Positions 53,725 through 64,000 of a stretch of 64,000 nt of DNA are shown piece after piece. A program made the position numbers and the translations under genes. Below the pieces are notes generated by a model, which searched no databases, was not told the origin of the DNA, and was given only the letters and a program-made list of their open reading frames with translations. Each line of letters starts with the position of its first letter. Position 1 is the first letter of the stretch. Source of the DNA: Okapia johnstoni (lineage: Eukaryota > Chordata > Mammalia > Artiodactyla > Giraffidae); contig CM044309.1 in NCBI GenBank assembly GCA_024291935.2, positions 31,954,001 to 32,018,000 on the forward strand, in the 5' to 3' direction.

Positions 53725-53890
53725 CATTTGTGCCAGTCCAAGTTTTTAAAGTTCTCAGAATCTTAGTTTCCTTGTTTGCACAATGGGATAGTAGTACCTC
53801 CCTCATAGGGTTTTTGTACGGTGTAAATGAGACAGTTTGAAAAAAGTTTTCAGCATCCAGTGCTTTAAACATAGTAATTCGTGTTTACTA
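53725..53890 (+). repeat. MIR SINE
   Basis: 'agaatcttagtttccttgtttgcacaatgggatagtagtacctccctcatagggtttttgtacggtgtaaatgagac' is close to MIR 'cctcagtttcctcatctgtaaaatggggataatagtacctacctcatagggttgttgtgaggattaaatgag'. Confidence 0.8.
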
Positions 53891-53924
53891 TGAATTAACC
53901 GATACAGGTTGGCTATTTTACTGT

Positions 53925-54376
53925 CAGGATTCTCCAGAGAAACAGAACCGATAGGACAGATATTATCCTATTTATTATAAGGAATTGACTCGTACAGTCT
54001 GGAGACTCAGAAGATCCATGATCTTCTGGAGACCCAGAAGAGAAGTTGAATAGTTCCTGTGTGAGTCTGAAGACCTGAAAACCAAGTGAACTGGTTGTGT
54101 AAGTTCCAGTCCAAGTGCAAGAGAGATCAGTGTCCTAGCTTGAAAACGGAGAGAGCAAATACTCCCTTCCCTGTCTTTCATTCTCTTCAGGTCCCCCATA
54201 GATTGGAGGCAGCCCACCTACATTGGGGAGGGCAATCTACTTTACCCAGTCTACCTCTTTAAATGTTTATCTCACCCATATACACACCACACATACACTT
54301 AGAATGGTGTTCAAATCAGTATCTCGGCACTTCATGGCTCAGTCAAGTTAACACATAGAACTGATCATCACAGCTA
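53925..54376 (-). repeat. Old LTR-like element, antisense (same family as 35.5 kb)
   Basis: 'gtcaggattctccagagaaacagaaccgatagg', 'attataaggaattgactcgtac', 'ggcagcccacctacattggggagggcaatctactttacccagtctacc', 'tggctcagtcaagttaacacatagaactgatcatca'. This is the reverse complement of the element at 35519-36567, here without SINE insertions. Confidence 0.7.
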
Positions 54377-54537
54377 TTATAATTACTACAGTACTAGAAC
54401 AGGTGAGAAGTCACCTAGTGTGGTTGAATTTGTATAAGATTTTAAGCCACATAGCCTCCCATTTAAATCCCATTACTGCCTTTTTTTATCTGTAAAACTT
54501 TGGTAAAGTTGCTTAATATCTTGGGCTAAATTATTCA

Positions 54538-54690
54538 TCGTTGTTTTTCAGTCGCTAAGTCATGTCCAACTCATTACGATCCCATGGACTGCAGCACGCA
54601 AGGCTTACCCCGTCCTTCACTGTCTCCTGGAGTTTGCTCAGACTCACACCCATTATGTTGGTGATGCCATCCAACCATCTCATCCTCATT
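54538..54690 (-). mobile_element. BovB 3' end, antisense, short
   Basis: 'tcgttgtttttcagtcgctaagtcatgtccaactcattacgatccc' to 'gttggtgatgccatccaaccatctcatcctc'. 5'-truncated to about 150 bp. Confidence 0.9.
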
Positions 54691-55134
54691 TGACATACAT
54701 CCGATCAGAGCAGATTTCTTTAGGGTTGCCTGGCAATAAAATAATCTTTCCTCTTTCCACCCTCCTCTTTAAAGCTATGGTCATCCTTTATAAAATGTCC
54801 GCATCTACTTTCATATACCAGGAAAGGTCATTGGTGCTATTTCCAACGAGCTTTAACCTATGTAAAAATGCTGGGATACATCTTGAAAGCTGGCTCTCCT
54901 CCTTCCACCACACACCCTTTGTTTTAAATGTCTCACTGTCTCACTATTTAAATGTCTCTAATGTCTCACTATTAGACCCAAGCCCACATGGATTTATTGT
55001 ATGTTTGTAACTCACATATTTTTATCAGTTGTTTTTATCATATTACAAGTCTTCTAAGAATACAGACACTTTCAGATGTTGTTAAGGAGAGTGTGAATTG
55101 CTTTAACCAGTCTTTTCCAGAAAATGATGTACGT
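54691..55134. other. Anonymous sequence
   Basis: A 106-codon plus-strand frame (54690-55010) starts at the BovB edge. It has no recognisable domain. A local triple occurrence of 'aatgtctcac/aatgtctcta' is seen at 54928-54975. Confidence 0.4.
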
Positions 55135-55458
55135 ATTCTTTGACCTGGGCAATCTCATTTTGGGAAACATATCCTGGAGATAACAATAGCCTCTGAGATG
55201 CAAAGCTATGGTTAATGATATTTCCTATATTGTTATTTGTAGTGGCAATAAAGTGGAAACAGATGGAATAGAAGGAAAATTGAGTAAATTATGGTATTCC
55301 ATAATATAGATTATAATGACCAGAGGGATGTCCATGATATTTTACTAAGAACAAAAGCAAGTAAGGGATCCATATGCCTAATATGACCCCATGTTTAGAG
55401 CATAATTAAAATATTTTATTTGTAGTGTATATCTTTGCATGAACATATATATTTATTT

Positions 55459-55461
<3 letters not shown>
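55135..55461 (+). mobile_element. Old L1M 3' region
   Basis: 'attgttatttgtagtggcaataaagtggaaac', 'gaaaattgagtaaattatggtattcc', 'gatgtccatgatattttactaagaacaaaagcaag' and 'aatatgaccccatgttt' parallel the sense 3' end of old L1M copies. Confidence 0.55.

Positions 55462-55505
<44 letters not shown>
55462..55505. repeat. (AT)n microsatellite
   Basis: 22 uninterrupted AT units, the longest pure AT run in the window. Self-complementary. Confidence 0.97.
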
Positions 55506-55507
<2 letters not shown>

Positions 55508-55682
55508 ATCATAGAGGAAGGGGTAGAAGAATTCAGACCAAACTGTTAACATTGATTACTTGAGGGCTGATGGAGTAAAAGTGAGGTAGCGTGAGATTGT
55601 TAATATTTTCCTGTATCCTTGAGTATTCTTGTATTTCATTATTAGAACAAACTTACGTTATTTTTTAATTGAAAAATACTGA

Positions 55683-55850
55683 GAGACTTCACTTTCACTT
55701 TTCCCTTTCATGCACCGGAGAAGGAAATGGCAACCCACTCCAGTGTTCTTTTCTGGAGAATCCCAGGGACGGAGGAGCCTGATGGGCTGCCGTCTGTGGG
55801 GTCTCACAGAGTCGGACACGACTGAAGCGACTTAGCAGCAGCAGCAGCAG
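55683..55850 (+). mobile_element. Bov-A2 SINE, second monomer and linker
   Basis: Begins in the linker ('cttcactttcacttttccctttcatgcaccgg'), then one Bov-A monomer ending 'cgactgaagcgacttagcagcagcagcagcag' with the usual AGC tail. The first monomer is absent, so the copy is 5'-truncated. Confidence 0.92.
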
Positions 55851-56256
55851 ACCCTATAAATGAAAGGACACATAAACCTCTCACTACTATCTCATGAAAT
55901 CATAAACCGTCTATTTTGGAACAAGCCATAATAGACGTAATGAGGATGATATGATAATTAGCAAGACTTGGATAAATAATCTTAACTTTGGAGTCAGAAA
56001 ATGCTGGCAGTGACTGGTCTCCCTGACAGAATTTGAGAAACTGGGCTCGCTACCTGCTTTTAAATGTCATCACTCCTAGAGTGTTTTCTGGACCTTCACC
56101 TGTGCTTTTGAACTTGATTACTGTGTGGGATGACCGGTCAGGGAGTTCACACATTGGCAGGGATTAGATTATTGATTTTATTTAACCAATATTTATTTAA
56201 TGAAATCCATAATAATATTATTAAATTAATACTATTCAAATAACATTTAAATAATA
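55851..56256. other. Anonymous sequence
   Basis: No gene or repeat recognised; very AT-rich after 56160. Confidence 0.4.
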
Positions 56257-56269
56257 TTAACAAGTATGA

Positions 56270-56397
56270 AGTAAAAGTGAAGTCGCTCAGTCGTGTCCCA
56301 CTCTTTGTGACCCTGTGGACTGTAGCCTACCATGCTCCTCCATCCTTGGGATTTTCCAGGCAAGAGTTCTGGAGTGGGTTGCCATTTCCTATTCCAG
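56270..56397 (-). mobile_element. Bov-A monomer, antisense, exact 13-bp target duplication
   Basis: 'agtaaaagtgaagtcgctcagtcgtgtcccac' to 'ggtttgccatttcctattcca'-like text. The direct repeat 'ttaacaagtatga' is at 56257-56269 and 56398-56410, the longest perfect duplication in the window. Confidence 0.94.
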
Positions 56398-56432
56398 TTA
56401 ACAAGTATGAGTGTCAATAATTTATCATACAT

Positions 56433-56619
56433 GCATTCTCAGTTGCTAAGTCATGGGTGACTCTTTTGCAACCCCAAGGACTATAGCCCTCCAAACTCTT
56501 CTGTCCATGGAATTTTCCAGGCAAGAATACTCCAGTGGGTTGCCATTTCCTCCGTTGGGGATCTTTTAACCCAGGGATTGAACTCAAGTCTCCTGTGTCT
56601 CTTGCATTGGCAGGAACCC
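56433..56619 (-). mobile_element. Bov-tA SINE, antisense
   Basis: 'cattctcagttgctaagtcatgggtgactcttttgcaacccc' to 'tctcttgcattggcaggaaccc'. The tRNA-like head is cut short where the next, oppositely oriented SINE begins. Confidence 0.9.
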
Positions 56620-56822
56620 TTGGGCTTCCCAGGTGGCTTAGTGGTAAAGAAACTGCCTGCCAAGCAGATGTGTGTACAGTTTCTGCGTTGGGAAGATCCC
56701 CTGGAAAAAGAACCAGCATCCCTCTCTAGTATTCTTTCCTGGGAAATCCCATGGATAGAGGAGCTTGGCAGGCTACAGTCCATGGGGTCACAAAGAGTTG
56801 GACATGACTTAGCAGCTACACA
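56620..56822 (+). mobile_element. Bov-tA SINE, sense, abutting the antisense copy
   Basis: 'tgggcttcccaggtggcttagtggtaaagaaac' to 'gacatgacttagcagctacacaacaa'. With the preceding copy it forms a head-to-head inverted pair with almost no spacer. Confidence 0.9.
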
Positions 56823-56945
56823 ACAATAATTTAATAATGTTAATAAATTATTAACAATATTTTGTATTATTTTAATAAATTTATAATAAAATTTATTAAC
56901 GATTTATTAATTGTTAAAATATTAATAATTAAATTAATAAATCCA
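56823..56945. repeat. AT-rich (TTAATAA)-type simple repeat
   Basis: Only A and T apart from a few G and C bases. Probably grown from the A-rich tail of the adjacent SINE. Confidence 0.85.
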
Positions 56946-57974
56946 TTAGCCTCCTGAAAGAGCAGAAATGACATGTAAACAGCCAAGTGTAGACCAGGTG
57001 GTAGTCATGGGAGAAAAGCCCTAGAAAGATCCCCAAATCGCAGCAATGCCCCATTCTGCTAGCAGTCTTCTGTCAGGAGTGGGTTGGAGGAGGTACTGGA
57101 AAGTCATAGGTGCTCTTAGAACATAGGAAAAGGAACAGGAGAACATGTGAAAGAATGGTAGAGGCTCTGTAAACCTTGAGGGAAATCATCCAGCTTAGGG
57201 AATGAGAATTGGGGTAGGGAAGAAGAGAGAGTAATGGAGTTGAAAGAGAAGGTGGTAAACAATGTATTTGGACAGCCAAGTCAGTGTGATACTTTGAGCA
57301 GGTGACAGGTGAGCAGAGAAGGTGATGAATGCCAGGAGGTCTGGAAGGGCCAGAAAGGACGTTGGAGGTCATCCAAAACAAATATGCCTCATTTGATGTT
57401 TGCTTATCATTGGCCTTGCTTGTATTTAGTCTCATTCACCAGCCAAGTCCCCGAGGGCTAATTTATAAAGCGAGGAAGTATGAATTATCTTCATTTACAT
57501 AATCATTTTTTATAACCAAGATGTCTTAAGCATCCAGAAGGTTTAATGTATCTCTGCATGCATAATGGCATCAAATGATATATTTGGATTTCTCCTTCTG
57601 AGAGGTTTCATTCTCCTTTGGCAAAACAGAGCTTCTTGAATGAAGGAAAAGAAATACTGCTTGTCAGAAAATTATAGTAAAAATATAAGGAACACGAGAA
57701 GTCAGTGTTGTAACAAGGACAAGAGACCCACAAGAAGACCAGAAAATCTAATTGATTTGAGATAACATGAAGTAGCTTTAACATCTTGTATAAGCTATTT
57801 AAATACTGTTGGTCTCTATGATCTACATACATCTGTAAGATGGAAGGTGAGGAGATCTATGATTTCTGTGGTCTTGTGTGATACACAATTACCTAGGCCA
57901 GGAATTCTTTTGAAGCTGATGCAGAGACTTGGAGGGAGTGATGGGAAATGAAGATACAGACTTCAAAGTTATGG
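56946..57974. other. Anonymous sequence
   Basis: A 120-codon minus-strand frame (57435-57073) is the longest but has no recognisable domain. The A/G-rich text at 57070-57330 may be decayed repeat. Confidence 0.4.
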
Positions 57975-58185
57975 AAGATTAATAGCTAAGCGGAGTCTCA
58001 CTAACCCAGGTACAAATTCTAGCTCTAACATATGTTAGCAGGTAACCTTGAGAAAGTTTTTCTGTGCTTATTCCCCACTAAATAAAACTGAGGATAAGAA
58101 CAAGTCTCTAGCAGTCAACATGTGAGTTAAATGAGATAATATGTATTAATGTGCTTCACAATACCTGATAAGCTGCGAGTGTTTG
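57975..58185 (+). repeat. MIR SINE
   Basis: 'ctcactaacccaggtacaaattctagctctaacatatgttagcaggtaaccttgagaaagtttttctgtgcttattcccc', 'gagttaaatgagataatatgtattaatgtgcttcacaatacctgataagc' follow MIR in order. Confidence 0.8.
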
Positions 58186-60389
58186 GATAGGGTAGAAAAT
58201 AAAGTGAAACATTTCAGTTCATGTAAGAGACATGCTTTTCTTTTTTCTTTTTTTTTTTTTTTTTAGGTAATGGTTTTTCCCTGCAGATGGAAAAAAAAAA
58301 AAGGGTTGTGAGCATCTTGGCTATAAAAACACAAGTAAATGTGGTAGTGATTTAGCAATACACAATAAACAGACCATCTCACAGCAGGAAGGAAGGAAGG
58401 AAGGCTTGAGAGTTGAGCGAACAAAAAAGGAATAATATGCAGACAGGGAACTAACCAGCTCAATGGCTAAAAACACTGTGGGATCATCAAGGAAAGTGAG
58501 TTGTTCCTCGGGTCACAAACCCTGTGATTTATCAAACCCAGCACATTCCCCTTCAGGAATGTTCTGTAGTGACCCCGTGGTTTCTCCACTTCCGGGGCTA
58601 CCCTGCATTTTCTAGCCTCACTGGGGCTACTAATTGGGTCCTGTGCAAGTTTGGCTGTGACTGTCGTGAGTGAGAGAAATGACCTAGGCCAGCATCACCA
58701 CCATCAAATGATACCTCAGGCGTAAAATCTTGTTACGTGCTCATAGCACCTGCCCCTTCATAGCACTCTCACGGGCTGACACCAAGAAAGTAAATCCGTC
58801 CATGTGCAGTATTTAACTCATTGTGAGAAAAATGAAGATTTCAGAAAGGGCAACAGTGTATGTATCTGCAAACAAACTTTGGGCATGGAAATATGTGACC
58901 TGCCAATGTTTTGGCCAAAGCAGACAAGCAGCTGGTACATGCCCGTTGTTGTCTTCTTGTCTTATGTGCTGAAATAAGCCATGTCCCTACCCATGGTGAG
59001 CTTACAGACCAGCAATGACACACAGGAAACCATCTTTGGAAGGAAAGGGTGACCCAGTGGTGACAAGCTGAGATCATTGATATACATTCCTGTCTTCCAG
59101 AAGTCCACAAGCTGATGAGAGGGACAGAAGTGAAAAGGAAATGGTTCTATAATATATGGGTTATAAGGACTGATACAACTGGGCAGAATGGAGGCAATGG
59201 ATATATAGAAAACACCTACTAGAAAGTTCTCCTGTATGCCCCTGGGGTGCAGTGGGAGAACGTCTAGCGAAGTTTAGAAATCTCATTGAAATTCTAGGAG
59301 TAAAGATTGGGTACCAGTGTGGAATCACATTGCTTTCTCCTCTTTCAATAACTTTTTTTTTGCACTTTGGAGCATAGACCACATGTTTCTTTGGCAGGGG
59401 GGAGGGGGCGTTTCCCCAGATTTTTGCCTCATTATTCTGATAAAGTTTTTGGTTGAAGTTGGCATGAGTGAAATTATGAAGGCATTGCACAAGAGTATCC
59501 CTGAATCGTCTGAGCTCAGAATTTATCTCAGAAAAATTCTGTTCAAAATGATGGTTTTTTTATGGTGACTTTATTCTATCCATCATTAACGGTCTTGGAC
59601 CAGCAGCTCTGGCTCTCTGTCTTGACCTGGTGTGCCCTCAATCGAGACAAAGGATCAGAGACACAGAGTTGAGACAGCTCTGTGTCAGAGGCCCCAGGAG
59701 TGTCCCTGTATGAGCCATCACATAAGGATGCACATGAAGGAACAGGGAGGAGAGGAAAGCCCTGCCTTTTTGGTAAAGGGAACATTTGATCTTTTCCAAC
59801 CACAGCAGAGGACAGGGCAGGTTTCCTGGAAGAAGCTCAGGGGAGGGAAAAATTAGAAGGCTTCATCTGAAAAGTTGGGGCTAACCTTGAATTCCTAATT
59901 GCCGCAGGTCTTAGAAGCATGTCTGTCTGTGGTGTACCAGCCTTCAGCTGGGTGGCTCCTAGAGCATGTCTCCTTAGTCAACCCAGCCGATGGCATCAGC
60001 ACCATCAGCTTCCTTCCAGGAAAGCAGTGCCCATCCTCTGGTTTTCTGCTGAGTTGGTCTGGCCCTACTTAAGAGGAAAATAATTGGTATTCTTTACTCC
60101 TATGTTGGGCAGTCATTTCCCTTTGAGCCACCCTTCACATCAGGGCCAGCCCTCTGCCAAAGTTGGCACTAGACAGTTTGTTTTTCAGCATTTCATTTTT
60201 TACTCCTGGTGCCCATCACTCATCCTGTCCTTCTTCCCTTGGGCCCAATTTTTGGGACTCTTCCTGTTTTCCTGTGACTGTCAGAGATAACTGTGCCCTC
60301 ATCACTGTGGTACCTGTGCTCAGACTACAAGCACTGTCTCCTTTTGGTATTGTCCACGTGCTTTAGAAGTTACCAGTCCTTCGTCTCAT
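58186..60389. other. Anonymous sequence, 2.2 kb
   Basis: Contains a T-rich run (58235-58264), a nearby A run (58291-58302) and four GGAA units (58386-58403). The longest frame is 109 codons on the minus strand (59490-59161), with no known domain. Parts of 59600-60350 are GC-richer, but no exon can be supported. Confidence 0.4.
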
Positions 60390-60990
60390 TGTGCCAGACA
60401 CTATGTCAGATGCCATGGCTATAACAATAAACAAGACATGGTGCTCATACTTATGGAGCGCACAGTTTTCATGAGATAGACAAGAATATATGTATCACCA
60501 CAAAGATGCAGAGTCATGAGACAGCATAAAACACTGGAAGGAATGTCACTGTGGCAGAGCATGACGACCCCTAAATACACTCTGGAGTTTGTTCTGGACA
60601 GGCCACTAAACAAGTGTGCTGTAAACACAAGGGTGAGTGTGAGCGTTCCCTGTGGGAAACCCAAGGGAAATTTATTCAAGAGGGTATCAAGATCACATTT
60701 GTAATTTAGAAAAGTCTCTTTTCTAGGTAGATTCAGGGAATAGGACTACCTAGTTCTGTTTATGTCAGAAATCTAGATGAGAGATGGGGTAGCCTAGATT
60801 GAAATAGTGGAAGTGTGGGTAACGAAGAGGAGACAGATTTGGGAGATATTTAGGAAATAGAAATTGTACATTTTGGTGGTTGCTTGTGCCATTGTTTGGG
60901 AAGATGGTGAGGGAGATGGAAGCATCTAGAATGACTCTATAAAGAGTGTGACAGAGACTAGTGTGCCTTCCCAGAGATGTGGAATGCACA
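60390..60990 (+). repeat. Ancient mammalian repeat (same family as 38.9-40.6 kb)
   Basis: 'tgccagacactatgtcagatgccatggctataacaataaacaagacatggtgctcatacttatggagcgc', later 'caagatcacatttg', 'gaggagacagatttgggagatatttaggaaatagaa' and 'gagggagatggaagcatctagaatgactc' share order and wording with the family of the 39-kb copy. Uninterrupted here. Confidence 0.55.
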
Positions 60991-61857
60991 AAGTGTTGTT
61001 GATTGAAGACTCTTACTTTGATGGTAGCGGGTGTAGATAAGGCTCAACCCAAGCTCAAATGCTTATTTACAGTTTGCGTGTTATTTTCTTACCAAAGTGG
61101 CATCTGATTGGTCTTATTAAGCTAAAATATCTTTATAAAATTACATCCCTAGAGAATTTTGTTAATGCTGGCAGTTTTAGAGACCATTGTAAAGCAATGG
61201 AAGAAATGTCCTTTTTTGGCTGGAGGGTGTGGTGGGGCAGGGTATGGGACTGCCTGGAATCAAATTTGTATCATCTGGGCCTCTGCTCGCTGTGTTTCCA
61301 TGTGATCCCACCCTCCCTGCACACTTAATTTTTCTCTGACTTAAAAAATTTTTCTAATTTCTATCTGCTCTATTCTTTAATTCATTCTTTTATCCCTTCC
61401 GGTTCCATTATTGCCAAAACCCTGTCCTCTGTTCAAAGTGCACTGGCTACAGCACAAGAGACCTCCCAGTTATGTGTACTTGTAATCTAAAAGGAAAAGA
61501 ATGATAAATTCTTTCCCATGGACTCAGGATTCAGATAATCTCATTGCTGCCACAGAAGACATTTTGGAAGAGTGGTGATTACTGAACCAGTAAACATTCA
61601 CAAATCTTTGCTATTTCTGGGACACATAAGCTCAATGGTGTTGAGAGAGCTTAAGGAAGGAAGATACTTGGGAAATAAAAAATATTTTAATGTTTAAATA
61701 TTTAAATTATTTAAGCTCCATGCCCCCTAGTTCCTTCATTTCTATCAATGCAGCTCTTAAACATATTCTTTCTTTTTCTTCCCTATTTTTTGATCTGTGG
61801 GTGTCAAGTGAAAGACTTAAATCCCCCATGATAGTTATATTTTGTTAGGATGTGAAG
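60991..61857. other. Anonymous sequence
   Basis: No gene recognised. The 89-codon frame 61059-61328 has no known domain. Confidence 0.4.
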
Positions 61858-62262
61858 GAAGAGTTGGACTATAAAGAAAGCTGAGCACCAAAGAACTGAT
61901 GCTTTTGAACTGTGGTGTTGGAGAAGACTCTTGAGAGTCCCTTGGACTGCAAGGAGATCCAACCAGTCCATCCTAAAGGTAATCAGTCCTGAATATTCAT
62001 TGGAGGGACTGATGCTGAGCTGAAACTCCAATACTTTGGCCACCTGATGTGAATAACTGACTCATTTGAAAAGACCCTGATGCTTCAAAAGATTGAAGGT
62101 GGGAGGAAAAGGGGATGACAGAGGATGAGATGGTTGGATGGCATCACCAACTCAATGGACATGAGTTTGAGTAAACGCTGGGAGTTGGCAATAGACAGGG
62201 AGGCCTGATGTGCTGCAGTCCATGGGGTCGCAAAGAGTTGGACACGACTGAGCAACTGAACT
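61858..62262 (+). mobile_element. BovB 3' end, 5'-truncated
   Basis: Enters at 'agagttggactataaagaaagctgagcaccaaag' and ends 'cgactgagcaactgaactgaag'. The sense frame is broken. The antisense frame (62043-61804) is another example of the recurrent antisense set. Confidence 0.92.
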
Positions 62263-63099
62263 GAAGAAAGAGAAAGAGCAATAGACTCTCTTGAGGAGTC
62301 ACAGAAGGAATACCAATGCCTATGAATAGAAAAATGTTGTTTAATAAACACCGAACCAGAAACAAGCACAGAACCAGAAGTCTTGCAGTTTTTGTAGCTT
62401 AAACATGATAGACAAATACTTTCACTATTCAGATGATCAGGCATCTAGCTACCTAGTACCCTTCATTTTGTGGTGGGAGAGAGCACATCTATCTGTTATG
62501 CAATGTGGACCTAGGAAGTGGTTTTGGATTGGTTTTGGCTTCTTTGAGCTGGTTTTGGATAAGATTTTGTTATGAGAGCTAAACACAAGTTATGATTGCA
62601 TGCTATAAGAATGCCCCAGATCCATTGGCTATTCAGTCTCCTAAACCCACACTGAAATCCTGTATAGCCATTGTTGTCAGAGGCAATTTAGAAAGAAAAG
62701 GGTAAGAGTTAGGTACTGGAAAACAAGAAAATGGCTTTGGGGCTTGATTCTGAGGATGAGCAATGCAATTGCTACGATAATGGACAGTGCTCAGTTCCAC
62801 TTGGCAGAGGCACCTCCCGTGGATGAATTTGTCCGAGTGACATGCCAGGACCCCTACCAATTCAGTGACATAATAGGGGGTAAGCGTAGGAGGGAAAGTC
62901 TCAACACATTCCAGTGGAGTTAAACATAGGGGAGAGATGTCACGTTTGCTTACTGGCATTTTACATCCTAAATAGAAAAATAGTGAATTGCTAGACTTAT
63001 GTAGAAACATGAAATTCAGTAGTCAATGATAGCTGAAAATAGAGTGGGAGAAAGAGGAAGACATATTCATTCACAGGAGAATTTGTAGAAATTGCTTGT
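62263..63099. other. Anonymous sequence with a 125-codon minus-strand frame
   Basis: The minus-strand frame 63010-62633 is open for 125 codons with no recognisable domain; Pro/Ser/Leu-rich. The text around 62800-62930 could be an old LTR. No gene is supported. Confidence 0.35.
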
Positions 63100-63240
63100 T
63101 CTTCTTAAATTCTACCAGAATTATGACGATAAAATAAGACTCTTTTCCTTAAGAGCAATGACCACTGTATCCTCAGTAAGCAAGACAATTTCTGGTATAT
63201 AGCAGGTACTCAATAAATGTGAGCTGACTGAATGAATATA
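63100..63240 (+). repeat. L2 LINE 3' end
   Basis: 'ccactgtatcctcagtaagcaagacaatttctggtatatagcaggtactcaataaatgtgagctgactgaatgaatat' is a good L2 terminal match. Confidence 0.8.
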
Positions 63241-63349
63241 TGATCAAATGCTTACATTTATAGACAGACATCCACATATCACATCCATAATACTTATATT
63301 GTGATACCTAAGTAATATAAATTTTGTCTACCTATTATCTGTAACAAAA

Positions 63350-63798
63350 AGTCAGTGAAGTTTTTCTGTAAAGGGTCAGATAGCCAAACTTTTAACTTTT
63401 TCAGGCTAAGAGGCAAAATTGAGATTATGTAGGTACCTCTATAATACAAGGGAGAACAAATGTCCATTATATTTTACTGATGAAATTAAAAATGTGATAA
63501 TAATCAAGTGCATTTGTTTGTAATAGAGTGAAAAAATGGAATTCTTTTGGAGTAAGACTTCATTTATTTGATGTCTTCTGTCATCACAATGTTTTGCAAA
63601 TGTCCATTTGTTAATGTTGATGTGTTGTGAGATTTTGATTATTTCATATAGAGTTTGAATTTTATATAATTTTTACCTGTCACTAAATATTAATTGTCTT
63701 CAATTATATTTTCATACAGTTTAGAAGTGTAAAGGACATTCTTCACTCTCAGGCCATAGAAACACAAGTGGCCCATGGGCTGCACTTTGCTGACCCCT
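63350..63798. mobile_element. hAT-Charlie-type DNA transposon, non-autonomous
   Basis: The left end 'cagtgaagtttttctgtaaagggtcagatagcc' and right end 'ggcccatgggctgcactttgctgacccct' are diverged forms of the Charlie ends ('caggggtcggcaaactttttctgtaaagggccagatag' and its partner), and the interior ('ggctaagaggcaaaattgagattatgtaggtacc', 'ttttgcaaatgtccatttgttaatgttg') is typical. No transposase frame. The 8-bp target duplication is not recognisable. Confidence 0.72.
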
Positions 63799-64000
63799 AA
63801 TCTATATCTACTTGTTTTGAAAAGCAGTTTATTTATTTATTTTAAAACCTGTCATTGAAAGTTACATTTGAAAATTTGCATCTAATTACGTTGTTTGCAA
63901 TCTATCACAAAATAGAAAAATCCCTACATGTGAGAGTTTTTTCTTTGCTGTTACTGTGTTTAAACTTTCATGTAAATACCATACTGAGAACCATTCCCAA

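Noticed and set aside
61730..61860. Possible LTR or L1 start left of the BovB at 61.9 kb
   Set aside because: A few words ('cccccatgatagttat') are reminiscent of repeats, but the match is too short to support a feature.

Overview
This window reads as nuclear DNA from a ruminant (cattle, sheep, goat or a close relative). The evidence is the repeat content: BovB (RTE-type) LINE copies, Bov-tA and Bov-A2 SINEs built from a tRNA-like head and the BovB 3' end, CHR-type tRNA SINEs of even-toed ungulates, artiodactyl L1 3' ends, and a ruminant-type mariner MITE. These sit over older mammalian repeats (MIR, L2, L1M, MaLR/LTR-like elements, hAT-Charlie). I could not separate the species. I found no host protein-coding exon, RNA gene, CRISPR array or operon that I can defend. 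The window looks like intergenic or deep-intronic DNA.

Layout. 0-5 kb: old L1 in antisense, a MIR split by a Bov-tA, and two 5'-truncated BovB copies, one of which interrupts an L1M whose sequence resumes after the target duplication. 5-15 kb: mostly anonymous DNA with scattered SINEs, a CA microsatellite and one BovB fragment. 15-24 kb: a dimeric Bov-tA, L1 3' ends and a deep nest in which an old L1M is split by an LTR-like piece, an L1 3' end, a BovB with a 272-codon reverse transcriptase ORF, a CHR SINE and a Bov-tA. 24-38 kb: MIR, L2, MLT1-like LTR, CHR and Bov-tA copies, and an old LTR-like element at 35.5-36.6 kb split by two SINEs and TG microsatellites. 38-45 kb: an ancient repeat split by BovB, then mostly anonymous DNA with a consensus-matching CTCF motif. 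45.7-49.2 kb: an apparently full-length BovB (about 3.4 kb) with a perfect 10-bp target duplication. 49-56 kb: mariner MITE, long antisense L1 pieces, and a 45-bp micro-insertion of a BovB 3' end. 56-64 kb: SINE cluster with an inverted pair, a second copy of the ancient repeat, one more BovB, and a hAT-Charlie element at the end.

The only protein-coding capacity I recognise belongs to BovB (endonuclease plus reverse transcriptase), and every copy is broken or truncated. By my own rough tally about 40% of the window is recognisable repeat. No undescribed biological system is evident. The items most worth a second look are the dated nesting series, the very short BovB insertion, antisense open frames that recur in BovB copies, a mixed-orientation L1 block bounded by a near-perfect repeat, a CTCF consensus match and a compact 18-bp hairpin.
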